A stretch of DNA of 64,000 nucleotides from [Phialemoniopsis] sp. UDSM-2020 (Eukaryota > Ascomycota > Sordariomycetes > Thyridiales > Thyridiaceae). The stretch lies in the NCBI GenBank assembly GCA_018873225.1, contig JAEILZ010000002.1:3844001-3908000 (forward strand), given 5' to 3'. Both the position numbers and the translations under genes were made by a program. Below are positions 1 through 12,314 of this stretch, one piece after another (the stretch's first letter is position 1; each line of letters opens with the position of its first letter). The notes beneath the pieces were generated by a model, which was not told the DNA's origin, ran no database searches, and was given only the letters and a program-made list of their open reading frames with translations.

Positions 1-3000
1 GCCTGATCGAGTTCCAGGTCGTACTTCGCCAGGACAGACTCCTCCATGGCCATTGAAGACACCGTTCGAATAGCAGTGATGGACTCGGAAGCGATCGATG
101 CACTCGTGGAGTAGCGTTTGGCGTTGTCGCGATTCAGCTTGGCGTCAGCACGAATCTTGAAAAAGCCGACAGCCACAGTCGGCGGAAGACCACCCAGAAC
201 AACCACGAGACCAAGCTTCCAGCTGTATGCCAGGGCGAGTATACTGCATGCCACGAGGTTCAGCACCGCGATCCCAATGAGGGCAATGTTGAAACCCATC
301 AACTCGACGATGCCCTGGGGGAGGCTATCAGCTCGACTCGTCAATGCACCCACGCTATTCTCAGAGCGGTCAGAGAACTGTAGGTCCTGGCGAAGTATAT
401 CGGAAAATACTTGTCTTCGATATCTATGGTTGAGTTCTTGTGCAATGTTGTTTGTTGAATAACCAAGCAAAAAGTAGGACAAGAGGCAGCCTGCAGCGAG
501 GACAATGAACATGGAAGCGAAGAAGTCACCACGATCTGTGAGTTGGGGTTCGGTGTAGTTGAACACCCCAACAACTTTTGACATCAGGATTGCCTGGGCG
601 GGATAAGCAGTGGCTAGAAGGGACAAGTTAGGTCTCAACTCTAGCAGTGCATGAGGACAAACGGATGAACTGACCTCCCCCAAGAATCCCTACAGCGCTG
701 AAGATAAATGGCCACTTGGCTCCTATATTTTCTTTGATGAGAAGAAAGATAACCCTCATCACGCCCAAGTGTTTGTGTGTATCGTAGTCGTCATGCTCGC
801 TTCTTTCCTTGATGTGCTGCTGAACTGAGGACGGAAAGCGAGTCAATGTCTTATGCATCTCGGCATCGTCCCCGGCCTCTTCGCCACTGTCGTTTTCCGT
901 TGATGCGGCCATCTCAGCATCTTCTTTTGCAGTGACAGCTAGAGTCTGCATGCGTACTAGTCGAGCATACATGCCTTCGTTGGCTACCAGAGTCTCGTGT
1001 GTACCTTGCTCCATGATTTCACCTTTGCTCAGCACAACTATGTTATCGGCCTTGCGGATGGTGGAAAGTTTGTGGGCAATCACTATTGTCGTACGGCCTT
1101 CCGACGCTCTGTCTAAAGCCATCTGGACAGCAGCTTCAGCATTGGGGTCAAGTGCACTAGTAGCTTCGTCGAGGAGCAGGATCTGGGGTTCTGAGACGAT
1201 GCTGCGGGCAATCGCGATGCGTTGCTTTTGCCCTCCGGAGAGAAGGCCACCACGTTGTCCGATCTCTGTGTCGTAGCCGTTGGGCAAGTCCGTTATGAAA
1301 TCGTGTGCAAAGGCGATCCTGGCAGCCTTCTCAATGGCGCTGAATTGTTCCTCGGAAGATGCATGTTCCCACCTAGTCCCAGCCAGGCCGGACCTGATAT
1401 TGTCTGCAACTGTACCGCGAAAAAGAATGGACTCCTTTTAATTGGTCGTAGTCAATATTAAGTCACACTCTCTTGGTATTGGGAACTGACCTGTTGCACG
1501 AGTCGTACGTGTGTGCGCAGCCAATTGAGATTATATTGGTGAATCGCACGCCCGTCAATCTGGATCGACCCTGAAAGCGGCTCATACCATCGCTCAAGAA
1601 GCCCGACAATTGTGCTCTTTCCCGACCCCGATGGACCCTACAGACCAAATGGTTGGTATTCCGTTTGCTATATAGAAGAGGTATGGAAAGCTAGGACTCA
1701 CTACGAGAGCAGTCATCTTGCCTGCCGGAATTTGCAGCGTGAAGTTACGAAGGACTGTGAGGTTGGGTCGTGTAGGGTAGGCAAATGTAACGTCTTCAAC
1801 CTCTATCTCGCCTGTGAGCTGATGTGGCTGCTCTCCTGTATTGCTAAAAGGATCGAGGACGATTGTGCGATCAATGAGGCTGAATAGCTCGGCGGCAGCG
1901 GAAGCAGCGTGGTTAAAGTCGCCAAAGTTGGGTGCCAGGGAAGTGAGATTGGTTGCAGCGAGAATAATCGATAGGAGTACACTTCAGATGACTACGTTAG
2001 CAATAGTTCTAGGCAGCTGGGGATGGGGGACATCGTGCGTGAAGATTGTGCCAGAGTCTTCGATCTCTCCCCCGGCCAGCATATGAATACCTCGCCACAT
2101 AGCAAGCCCAAAGCCAAGCTGCACAATGGTGAATTGAGATGAGAACATGACACCCAAGAGTGGGGATAGTCGCTTCCCAACACGGTGACCTTCACACAGG
2201 TAGTCGTCGAATTTGTTGACCAGCTTCTCCCTCATCTCGAAGAGATGGACAGCCTTCAAGCTACCAAGGACGCCCTCGGCGAATGCGTTAGCCCGTGTGT
2301 AGATGCGAAGAGTTTGGATATGCAGCTTGACCTGCATACCCGAACTGATACCCATGATAATGAGGGATGCCGGAATGATGCAGAGGCAGATCAATGAGAG
2401 TTTCCATTGAACGGAGAAGGCGACAACAAAAGTAGCAACGAAGGCGCAAGTCGCCTGGACGACCAGGCCCAGCTTTTCCGAGATTCCACCTTCGATCAGG
2501 CGGCCATGTGAAGTGGCCTGTGTTGCAATAGCGCCACCGTGACCCAGATCGTAAAAGGCAATTTCTTGTCGAAGAGCAGCGCGCACGAATTGGCGTCGTA
2601 TGTTGCGCGTAGTCCTGTGGGCGGTGAATATAAAGAGAGAATTGTACGTGTATGATAGCCCGAATCTGGCGATGCCAAGGTAAACGAAGTAAAGCCTGAA
2701 GGAGATGCGGAAGACCATCAGCCGTTCGCTCACCACGCGTCACGCCCAAATCTACGCTTACACTAAATGGGCAACGTCTGCACGGAACTGGGAAGGAGTG
2801 GATGTGCCGAGCGAGAACTTGTTCATGGTCGTAATGAAGCTACCAAATATCAAAGTCTGCAAAGCGATCCCAACGCCGGAGGCCGAGGCTGCGATGCAGG
2901 CAACGAGGCGGAGAGAATTGTCCGTCTTGGAGCCGTAGTGGAAAATCCTCTGTGTACATCGCATAAGTTCCTCGTCGAGAACAAGTTTGTGATTCGAGAA

Positions 3001-3120
3001 ACAGACCTTGTAGGCTTCAAAGGCCCCCAATTCGCGAGGAAGGCCAGTGCCGTCCTCCACGCCAGAACCATCACCGTTGTCTGTGACTGTCTTCTCGGTG
3101 AACGTCAAAGGGTGTGCCAT
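1..3120 (-). CDS. ABC multidrug transporter, ABCB/Pmd1 type (3' end beyond window)
   Basis: This is probably a full-size (TMD-NBD)2 exporter of the plasma membrane that pumps drugs or metabolites. About 938 codons are visible: TMD1, NBD1 and the start of TMD2. Exons read as complement(<1..613, 675..1434, 1491..1637, 1702..1981, 2039..2695, 2762..3120). NBD1 has Walker [10 protein letters not shown] at about 1612-1637 (directly after an intron), a Q-loop reading LVQQESILF across the 1435-1490 intron, signature LSGGQ, Walker [13 protein letters not shown] and an H-loop [10 protein letters not shown]. The start of TMD2 reads [17 protein letters not shown] across the 614-674 intron, a typical ABCB signature. 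All introns are GT-AG except 1982-2038, which begins with GC. The start at 3120 fits the family N-terminus. The gene is divergent from a Zn2Cys6 regulator, which may control it. The second NBD lies outside the window. Substrate unknown. Confidence 0.93.
1982..2038 (-). other. Non-canonical GC-AG intron in the ABC transporter
   Basis: The coding frame requires removal of this 57-nt segment. It begins GCACGA on the minus strand, ends CTGAAG, and has a CTAAC branch site about a dozen bases before the acceptor. Splicing restores GTIFT followed by [11 protein letters not shown], which aligns with the last helix of TMD1. No GT donor gives a compatible frame nearby. GC-AG introns are a known minority class in fungi, but this donor is a poor match to GCAAGT. 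Confidence 0.6.
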
Positions 3121-3653
3121 GGCTAGCTTGAGAATGTTATTGGGTCATACAAAGAAACGGAGAAGGATGTTTGATCGAAATCTCAAAAGATACAAGGCAT
3201 TGACTGGCCAAGGAGCGAAAGGCAAAAGAAAACCTGCGGAAGTTGATGGGCAAAGTACGTCTAGATTGCCGGGAAGCGCGCATGCAGCTTGCAAGTTTCT
3301 TCAGGGGAGAAGATATAACAGTATCACTCCTTCAATGTCCCGGAAGGAGTCCGGCGTCTTCGGCAACGGCGAAGTCGGCCGCCGCGACTCCACCTAATTG
3401 TGGCTGCCCGAGATGCCTGACTCGTGCGGACATCAATACCAGTGGATTGCTTAGTCGTTCCACAGAATTTTTATGCCTCCTTCGGCGGGGGCCGACTGTC
3501 CCGATGCCGAGAACGTCATCCTGTGGATTTCTCAGCGCTCTCCCACGGTTTCTTCCACCTATTTCACCAGCACTTGCTACACCGACAGGCTGCAAGTACG
3601 GATAATAACCGGTTGCCGAGCCCTCTCAGGTGGTCTTAGTTCCAGCTTGTGAC
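3121..3653. promoter_or_regulatory. Divergent promoter between ABC transporter and Zn2Cys6 regulator
   Basis: These 533 bp separate two divergent start codons and must hold both promoters. An inverted CGG-N7-CCG pair lies at 3341-3353. That is the kind of site bound by dimeric Zn2Cys6 proteins, so it is a candidate operator for the neighbouring regulator, though such short motifs also arise by chance. No convincing coding sequence was seen. Confidence 0.4.
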
Positions 3654-6215
3654 ATGAGTACTTCCCAGTGCAGCAGCACTGCTGGCGAAAGTTCCCTGGA
3701 ACCGGCACCTAGACCATCTTCGCCTCGAGGTCGTCCCGCAGTATGCCAATCTTAGATCCCCTGGGAAGTCAAGTCTCCATTCCTATTGACAAAGCCGCCA
3801 GTGCGATCCGTGCCGTATTCGCAAGGTTAGTGTTCACCATGCTTCCAGCAGCCTCTTGTGCCTAGCTAACATTTTCTTAGATACGATGCAACAGACAGTC
3901 GCCCTGTGCCCATTGCTCCCGCGCTGGTCTAGCATGCACCATCGCCAGTGACAAACCAAGAGAGAGGCGAACTCGGATTTTACTCACTCCGCAATAGTGA
4001 GTCCGAACCACTAATGATCTGCGATTTCGTGCTTACACTCTTTTTCGCAGTGAGAAAAAGATCGATCATATTGACCGCCGGCTGAATAGCGTTGTCGAAC
4101 TCCTTGAAGAAATAAAGGCAACGGTCGAGGCTTCATCTACCTCTGGTCTTACAACTCAGCCCCTGCACGACACATCTGAACCCTTGAGAGCTTTGGAGAA
4201 AGACAAGAATGACACGCACTGCAACGAAGGTGACTCCTCCCTAGCTAGCCACTCAGCGTTCGCCCATGCATTTGCCACGGAGGCCGTCGCTGGCAGTCTT
4301 GCAAACCGCAACGACCCAGAGATGCGTAGTGCTTTGGAACATTTGAAGCGTCTAGTCGAATTATTGAATGTTTCGGGACGTCCAGGCCCGGAACGCCACT
4401 CACAAAAATCAACTAGTCGACTATCGGGTGCTCTGCGCAAGCCTGAGCTGCCGCCTATCGAGAAGGCCGTGGCACTCATTCGCGGACCACATTGTCAGTA
4501 ATGTTATTCCTGATCCTGCGCCTTCATGAGGCTCTGTTTCTATTTGATGATAGAACTGCATGACTCACATTTCATTCTTCTAATAGCTCAAAACGATGCT
4601 GCAACCAGTTGGATATTCTATCTCGTTCCGATGGAAAGGCTTTCAGATCTTTGCCTCGGCGTTTATTTCTCGCAGGATTGCAGCGAAACTGACTTTATAA
4701 CCCTGAATGCCTGCTTGTATTGTCTTTTCCAGCTGCGTTCTAGCCAGCACACTTTGGTGGCCGAGAGGGAGTATTTGCATTTTGCCGACTTGTGTGCCAA
4801 TAATCTCGAAAACGGCTTGACAAAATTACCGTTACACTTACCTGAAACTCTTGACACAGTCGTCGCACTTCTTTGCGGTGTGAGTTCACCGATACCTTAC
4901 AAGGACTCTACTATCACTCGGGGGCTGATATCACAATGCTAGGCGTGCTTCCGCCTGGAGAGGTCTCAACCTAATTTGTCATGGACACTCTCAAACAAGG
5001 CTTCTGAGCTGTGCCAGACAATGGGATATCATCACTCCAGGGTAGATTCATCCCAGCAGAAACTTGGCCGAGCGCAGCTCATCTTCTGGACTTCCTATAT
5101 ACTTGATAAGATGCTGACTCTCCGCTTATGTCGGGCATCCACTTATCAGGATTCGGACATCAGAACACCAGTTCCTACTATAACGTCTCTTGAGAGCGAG
5201 AGTTCAACAAACCCACACCTGTACTGTCTGCCGTTGAGCGTGAAAGCTGCTCGCTGCCATGCAAACGTCTACGAGCTTCTGTATAGCTCCTCGTCCCGTT
5301 TACATTCTGAAGCTGTACGCCACGCGAACGTATGCAGCCTGGAAGCTCAATTACAAGAACTAAGTAGAGATTTTCAGGAGCTGAATGTGAGCTCCTTTCC
5401 CATCTGTTACAGTTCAGTAATCTGAGCAATTAATACTCATGTCCGCTAGAACCGATGGAACATTCCGTATCAAATTCCGGAGGCTGCACATTGGATGAAG
5501 CTTTTCCTGGTTTCGCAAGACATCGCCCGTTTATCGCTACTCACACTGGTATACCAAGCCACCCCAAGGATGCCAGACTCCTTGGTCGCTTTCAATGACC
5601 AGTGCATCGCCGCAGCTCGGCTTGCTCTTAACGAGCTTCGGAAATACATGTCCATGATGCTGGAGGGAGGAGCCAGGCAATCTCCATCCATTGTCCACAA
5701 GTGAGTTTTCTCTGTAGTCGCAAGGCTTTTTCTGGGCGTCCTGGAATTATCAACCTGACCCTGGCTCATGCAGTATCTTGCTGTATGCGCCCATATCCTT
5801 CGTCGCCATTTTCTGCAACACCATATCAACCCTCCATCGGCCCGATCTGGATCTTCTGGGTAATTTCGATGCTCAATTACTCTTAGTTGCACCCTGTTCC
5901 GAGGCGGTCAGTAGAATGGAAAGGCTTTTCTGCCTGCTTCATACTGTTGCGCTTCGATATGTCGAGTCCCATTCGACACCCAGCGGGGCAAATCAGGTTG
6001 TGAACACTGCTGACATGGACGCGGAATTATCACTTCTGGGGTTTCCGGTGCCCAACGCAATGGATGGGCAGCTGGTGAGGGATAGTGTGCGTCAATTGCT
6101 GCCTGAAGAGTCTGCGGATAGCGGCCTTAAGCTCCAGGACATCAATCCTATGACATGGGTCGGGGACCTTACTCAGGTTGATGATTGGTTATTTGGTACT
6201 GAACACGAAGAGTAG
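3654..6215 (+). CDS. Zn2Cys6 fungal-type transcription factor
   Basis: This is a nuclear DNA-binding regulator of 699 aa after joining 3654..3740, 3802..3825, 3881..3996, 4051..4493, 4587..4879, 4943..5386, 5450..5700 and 5774..6215. The zinc cluster is rebuilt across two introns. It starts CDPCRIRKIRC and continues to C-x5-C-x2-C-x6-C, an exact GAL4-type pattern at about residues 30-56. A basic linker and a short coiled coil (ELLEEIKATVEA) follow. The middle region carries the fungal-specific transcription factor domain, with the family-typical segment SWTLSNKASELCQTMGYH. The start at 3654 puts the cluster at the usual N-terminal place; an ATG at 3743 is out of frame. The acidic C-terminus ends DDWLFGTEHEE. 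Its divergent position suggests control of the ABC transporter. The target genes are inferred, not shown. Confidence 0.9.
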
Positions 6216-7135
6216 GCACCGTTATGATATCTCTTCAGACACTGTGTCTTCTCGACAGTGCCATGGAAAGGAATTGTAGAAACTCGCCTCCATTGTGGAA
6301 GCCGAGCGGTTCATCCTAATGGTGGAAGACGGAACTTTGGAAGGCCAGTTTTGGACGGGCATAGAGACAAGGACAACGTGGTCAGCTCAATGAGGCGATG
6401 AATGTCGCAGATGGCTCTAGACTTAGATATGCCAATTTACTTCTCGACTGAAATCTCAGTCTCTTCTGTTCCATTCCGTGACGGGTGCTCGGTCACTACC
6501 AATAACTTCTTGTGCAATGTCGAGAGTGAAGTACACCAACTGCTATCACTGTCTGCACCTCGTAACAAGAGTTGTCAAGCAGTAATTTGATAAGGGTGGT
6601 GAGGTAGGTATGTTTTCCCAAGGCCCCGCTCAGTAAATTGCCCTGCCAGCGTCCGAGGTTATAAGGATGACGACCTGTTTGTTACCTACCAACCTGGTTA
6701 CTAGTTTGAAAAACCTGCATGATTCGAAAAGGACACGCAACGGCAGCTGACCCCCAGAGTAGACGGGTCTGCTCGCATGACAACCTCACGCTAAGACAAA
6801 TGGGCCATGGGCCTTCACCATAGCGCCCCTCCCCGTGCACTTTTGCACAAAAACTGAAAGAATGTGATGCTACTCAAGCAAGTAGACTATCGGTACTCGG
6901 TGAGCCCGAAGCTCTCCGATAAACTCTAATTGCGGAAGCCGGCGGTGGTACCAGTACTACAACGAGTCCGCCGTCCGGGACACGGGGTTAGCAGCTTAAA
7001 CCAGCTTAAGCCCATACTCAACCATTGTATGGACCACCTTATATATATTGCGATTACGACTTGAAAAGGAGATTGAATACGTGTCACATATCGCAAAGGA
7101 TATTTACACCCTTAAAAAATCTGTTCAGAGTCGCA
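6216..7135. other. Intergenic, promoter of the aldo/keto reductase
   Basis: No gene was recognised in this 920-bp stretch. Short open frames such as 6402-6590 have no family signature. A TATA-like run (TTATATATAT) lies at about 7039-7048, roughly 90 bp before the reductase start. A GC-rich motif TAGCGCCCCT at 6821-6830 recurs at 45909-45918. Confidence 0.5.
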
Positions 7136-8302
7136 ATGGCACCCTCTAACAAGCTTCCGACCAGGAAGCTAGGCAAGACACGATACGATATTCCGGCTAT
7201 CGGCCTTGGGCTCATGAGCCTCAGTGCTGCATATGGTGCAGTGGGGTATGTCAAAACAGCTCTGATCTCTGTTACTGCTACTGATGATATCATGAAGGTC
7301 GGACGAGGAGCGCTTCAAGTTGCTAGACCGGGCATGGGAGCTGGGATGTACGAACTGGGATACGAGTGATCAATATGGTGACAGCGAAGACCTCCTCGGC
7401 AAATGGTTCAACTTACACCCGGAACGACGTGCCGACATCTTTCTAGCTTCGAAATTTGGACTCAAGGTCCAGCGGAAGTCGGATGGTGCGGGCTACAACA
7501 TCGGCGTGGACAAATTGCTCGAATATGCTCGAGCCGCCATTGAGAAAAGCTTGAGTCGTCTGGGAGTTGAGTATCTGGGCCTATATTATGTGCATCGCCC
7601 AGACTCCGGCGTACCTGTTGAGAAGACTGTGGAGATCATGGTAGAGTTCAAAAGGTTAGCCTTTCAACCGAGCCCTGCGGGTGGTACTTGATGTTAACAC
7701 GACGTACCTCGTCAAGAGAGGGGAAAATCAGGGCAATCGGCCTCTCGGGCTGCTCGTCAAGGTCATTGCGACGTGCCTACAAAATCACGCCAATCGACGT
7801 CGTGCAGATGGAGTATAGCCCATAGGTGCTCGACATCGAGAACGAAGTAGGCACTAACATGCTGGCCGTTTGCCATGAGCTTGGTGTCACTGTCTTTGCT
7901 TACTCTCCGCTGGGCCGTGGATTTCTTACGGGATAGTACCGTCAAGTATCGAATTTTTTCCCGAGCGACTCTCGCACGATGATACCACGCTCTGCGGAAG
8001 AGAATATCACACATAACCTGGCGCTTGTGGACCGCCTCCACGCTATCGCAGATAGGAAAGGGTGTACGCCAGGCCAGGTCGCTCTCGCGTGGCTCCTGGT
8101 GCAGGGTGAGAATATAGTTCCAATCCCTGGAACCAAAAGGATCTCTAATCTCGAAGAGAACACTGGCGCGCTGCAAGTTGAATTATCGACTGAAGACGTC
8201 AAGGAGATACGAGCCGCGATCGGCATGAGTAGAATCCTGGGCGAGCGTGGGCTACCTGGGCCTCTGCTTGATTATGCAAACACACCCGAGGTTCACGCAT
8301 GA
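7136..8302 (+). pseudogene. Aldo/keto reductase with two in-frame stop codons
   Basis: This was an NADPH-dependent carbonyl reductase of the fungal AKR13/YakC-like type. Joining 7136..7245, 7298..7654 and 7717..8302 gives a 350-codon frame of normal family length. Visible hallmarks are an N-terminal KLGKTRYDIPAIGLG strand, the Asp and Tyr of the tetrad in DTSDQYGDSED, Lys in ASKFGLK, His in YYVHRPD, and the cofactor segment VPIPGTKR. The frame is broken by TAG at 7823-7825 (after YSP) and TAG at 7934-7936 (after GFLTG). Relatives usually have an aromatic residue at the first place and Gln at the second. TGG to TAG and CAG to TAG would each be one transition, both in a CpA-to-TpA context. Everything else, splice sites included, is intact, so inactivation looks recent. 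Sequencing error or readthrough cannot be excluded. Confidence 0.85.
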
Positions 8303-8580
8303 CCGCCTACTGGATCGATGTTGGCTTATTACTGCGTCGAATGACTCTGTTGCATAAACAGGTAAATAGCAGCTTATTTGATATACCTCAACTTTCGGAC
8401 CTGAAGTGAGGACTTAGTTCAATTAGATTGCCTGCCATCATTGCCTCATGTCAGCACCGTCACGTATGCACATGCTTTATCGTAATAGTAGGGCAAGTAG
8501 CATGAAAGGACGTTTAAGACGCAAGACCTTAGATTCTATCTCTTACTACGGCTAGTGGCTGGTGTGATAGGTGAGCTAAT

Positions 8581-11500
8581 TTAACAAGGATCCATTAGTT
8601 GACTGAGCAAGAGTAGTTCCTCATCGCGAATTTCAAATTCGAAGGCGAAAGCGCTCTCCAAATTGGAGTTCATTCGCTCATAATCCACAGTCACTGCTTC
8701 GAGCCCGTCCTGAATGGGTTCTTGCATCAATAAAGGCCCAAAATCATCTTGGACGGGCCCAATATGATCCATTTCATCGGGACCGGTCGAAAGGGCGGAG
8801 TATCTGAGAACTGCAGCGCTGCTGTGCGGTTGTGAAAGACCTTCTATTACCACACCACTGTCGGAGATCTGGGTGGTGGAGGAGCTGTCAATAGCTGATG
8901 GAAGACTTGTGACAAGCCTCGCTTGGTCTGACGTAGTCTGAGCAAGCGCCCATTCTTCGTTAAGCCTTTGGATGGTTCGTTCTAAAGCCCTACCAAGCGA
9001 TCGCTCTTCTTCCACGGTCATGTTTCGCCAGCATGACTCAGAGGTCAGGGTCCTTACAAGTAGGTCCGGCGCCCTGGCCCTAAAAAGTTCAGTGTAAGCA
9101 CAGAGCTCCACACCAATACTGACATCCAAATAAGGAGATTCCGGTCTTTGCCGTTCCGGGAATAAGATGTGCCATATGGCAAACCACTGGTCTTCAATAG
9201 TAGCATTTCGAGCAGACTTGGCTGACAGACGTCGATCTTGCGAGTACGAAACTGCATCAAAAGTTGCAGGATCTTGGCGGTTGCAAGCCTTGACGATAAG
9301 GTGAGCATCAAGCGCTTGCTCGTTTTTAAAGATTCGATGGCAAGTTTGGCAATAATGGTCAGGCGTGTGCTTTCGCTTAAGATGCTGTTTGACGTCTCGG
9401 ATTCTCTTGAGCTTCATATTGCAACACTTTCTGTGTTTCATGATATTCCCCTTGAGGAACGGGCACGCAAGGTGCTTTGGGGTATCATTGACGGCGTCAT
9501 TCGACCGGGGTCGTTTCGGAGAGGGAGGTGCTTCATCATCCTCATTTCCATCTTCGTCGGATTGAATTCTCTTTCTGCGCCGAGGTGGTATTGCCTGGCT
9601 CGCAAAGCTACGATCTGTAGTCGGGTCATTTGTTCGCTCGTTCTCCTGCCTACGTCCAAGTATTTGCTGATTGGGCTGCCCATTCTGAAACTCAGATAAC
9701 AAGCCTTGAGCGATGGCTGGCGCCTCGAAGTCTTGGCACTCCCACTTTACAGCCGAATCAGTCCCATCAGTCAACGACAGTAGGTCAGAGTCAAGGGAGG
9801 TCTCGCTCTCACTGAAGGAGTCTTGTCGAGAACCACATTCGTTACCGAGGCTGGACTGCGAAGCTGTTGGAAAGCAAATGCTGACACTCTTTTCAAATCT
9901 CTGATGCTCAACTCCATTGACAGATATGCACTGTATAGTATCGTTGTTTGGCGACATCTGTGATCGCATGACAGGATGAGTTTCCAGACGATTGATATGA
10001 ATCTGCTGCCCATTTTGCTGCTCATGTGAGCTTGAGGGCGAGATGATTGTAACATGGGCCCTCCCTTGGTGGTAGTTGAGGTCTTCCAAATGTCCCGAAA
10101 GCTTTGCTTGGCCTTCAGTATCGTTTGAATCGAGAATATCTGATTTCAAAATGTGCCGGCCAACCACCAATCGGGAGACTGAGCAAGGATCCAGTCGAGT
10201 CAAGGCGGGCTGCTCTGCCGCGTGGTGCCATACTCGTGTGAAATGCCATAGAGAAACATCGTCAGACTGTTGCAGGAGCTCAAGGGTGGCTTTGGTCCCT
10301 TTCAGAACAGCTCGTCCATCCATGATCCCCACATCATCTGCCCCAGTCATTTTCAACAAATCGCTGAACGAGACTTCGAGCCCGGCCCAGCCTGCTGGTC
10401 GTTTACGGATGGGGAACCCATTGATTTGACAACAGAGCTTCAACAAGTCGAAAGTCGAGTGAGCTTCGTCGAAGTGTTGAACCCTGCCATCGCCGACGCT
10501 TTTGGCATATGAAAAGGATATTTCGCAACTGCTACGGTATTTGACACGTACGTCATTCGCATCGTGTGCCGCTGGTGATAGTGAAACCTCCGCAACTGCA
10601 ATATCATGTACGTAAGGTGTGATCAAGATCCCTGTTGAGTCTTTGACGCGAAGAGCAGCGCAGATCCAAGCCAATATCTCAGTGATTGTGGCTGTTGAAT
10701 AAGCTGATCCGGTTGCCGTGACGACTAGATGACCAGCAGTAACAACGACGTGTAGGTCTGTGTCGATGAATTGTCTTTCGCTATTCTGGCCCTCGGGACT
10801 TCCGCTACAAGCGGATAGAGCCTGCAATACCGTGACACCCAGATCCGGCCATGTCTGAACCAGATATTCACGCATACCGATAGTCTGGAACTCATCGAAT
10901 GAACCCACGGTTGGTTTGTCTAAGCACGTAGTCTTCAAGTCGTCCATGAACTCACCCCGAAGGGCATCTTGCATTTTCGGCGTCCATTGTGTGGTGACCC
11001 GTATCCGATGAAGTTCCGGTGGGTGATACTTGCTCACCCTCCCCGTTGGTAAGCTGCTCAAGACTGTCTGGAAAATCCTCGGAACCGGTGCTGCCATTTG
11101 GATCCGTTGTTCGGCCTTCAAGGTGCCAATAAACCATTGATAGGCTTTGCTTCCCAAGATCGCCTTCTGGTAGATGAAGTCATCGCCATGAGGACTTGGC
11201 TCGTTGTCATTCGTGTCATCTGTTACACCTTGAAAACATTCGTCATACTTAGCTTTTGCTGCAGAGTCTTCATAGACTGGCTCGTTCTCAATTCCTTCCA
11301 GGTAGAACGTTGTCGACGTCTCGGCTATCCATTTATCCACCTTGTCCCTCACTGATATACTCTCTGCATCAGATTCGACAAGTCGGGACCCAGGCTGCTC
11401 GAGGGGTTCATGGTCGAGAAAATGTGCTTCCACCACCGCAGAGACTCCTCTATCATGGCTTTTAGTAGTTGGACAAGGAACAGATAGATAGAGACTTACT

Positions 11501-12314
11501 CAAACTTCCGATGCATGAAGAACATAACATCCCTGCATGCTTGACTTTGATCCTCTAGACCGAGCATTATAGCGAAAGCTTTGATTAATTGAGGAAGGTT
11601 GTGTGGTAGCGAAAACTTTGCGTCACGGTCCGATCCAGGCGCTAGACGCGTTCGAATATCGTCGCATAGTGATGATATGTAATGTTGATGAAAGAGCGTG
11701 TCAGCCACTGATCCTGAGTATCGAGTCTGCTCGTATCCGTCATAGCTAGCAGAGCGGACTGTATCAGCAGTTACTGAGTGTTCAACTTCATTGAAACATT
11801 GCAGTAAGTCTGAAACACTGTCCCTCGTTGTTGAACAGTAGCCAGAATCTGTGCATGCCGTCTCTGCCAGGAAGTGTCCTGCTTTAGCAGGCTGTCTTAG
11901 CTTTGTAGTTGGCAGCTCCCAGTGGTGGTCTGGCAGATGAGCGTTCGCTGTGGCAATTGCTTGGGTATCAACTCCATTCAGAAGGATAGTCTTGGAGACA
12001 CGTAGGAGCTTTGGGATCTGATCGATATTCGGGGGCTCATAGACTGGTACGCGTTTGACAATGTCCCCACAAACATTCTGCATCAACTCATCAGTGGACG
12101 GCACATAGCAATTATTGGGCGTTGCATCAACCCACAATGCATCCTCGTCTACACCAAGCGCAAACTCGATGGCTGCACTCCAGACACATTGGCGTCGTGG
12201 CCCTCAGCCATGCCTGCGCGTTGCAATTACACTGGTGCGTCCTGTTAATATGGTTGATCAAGAGTCTAAAAGCAGTCGATAACCTACACAAGACCATGTC
12301 TCTATGTACGACAT
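8581..12314 (-). CDS. Multi-domain zinc-finger protein, paralogue A (Cys/His cluster + C2H2-like fingers)
   Basis: This is a probable nuclear protein of 1189 aa from complement(join(8581..11449, 11500..12077, 12136..12231, 12288..12314)). Exon 1 encodes only MSYIETWSC. Exon 2 continues CNCNAQAWLRATTPMCLEC and then H-x2-C-x2-C, a compact Cys/His cluster. A low-complexity region, a helical block ending FMHRK, and a basic segment PPRRRKRIQ (probable NLS) follow. Near residue 850 come paired fingers built on CPFLKG, RIRDVKQHLKRKH, CQTCHRIF, then the block QWFAIWHILFP. The C-terminus is acidic and hydrophobic (EIRDEELLLLSQLM), like an activation domain. The same layout recurs in the gene at 26849-31613 with intron positions shared at the cluster and after HRK. 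Such proteins are annotated in fungal genomes as C2H2-type domain-containing with unknown function. The 5' exons are inferred from splice sites and homology to the paralogue. Confidence 0.78.
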
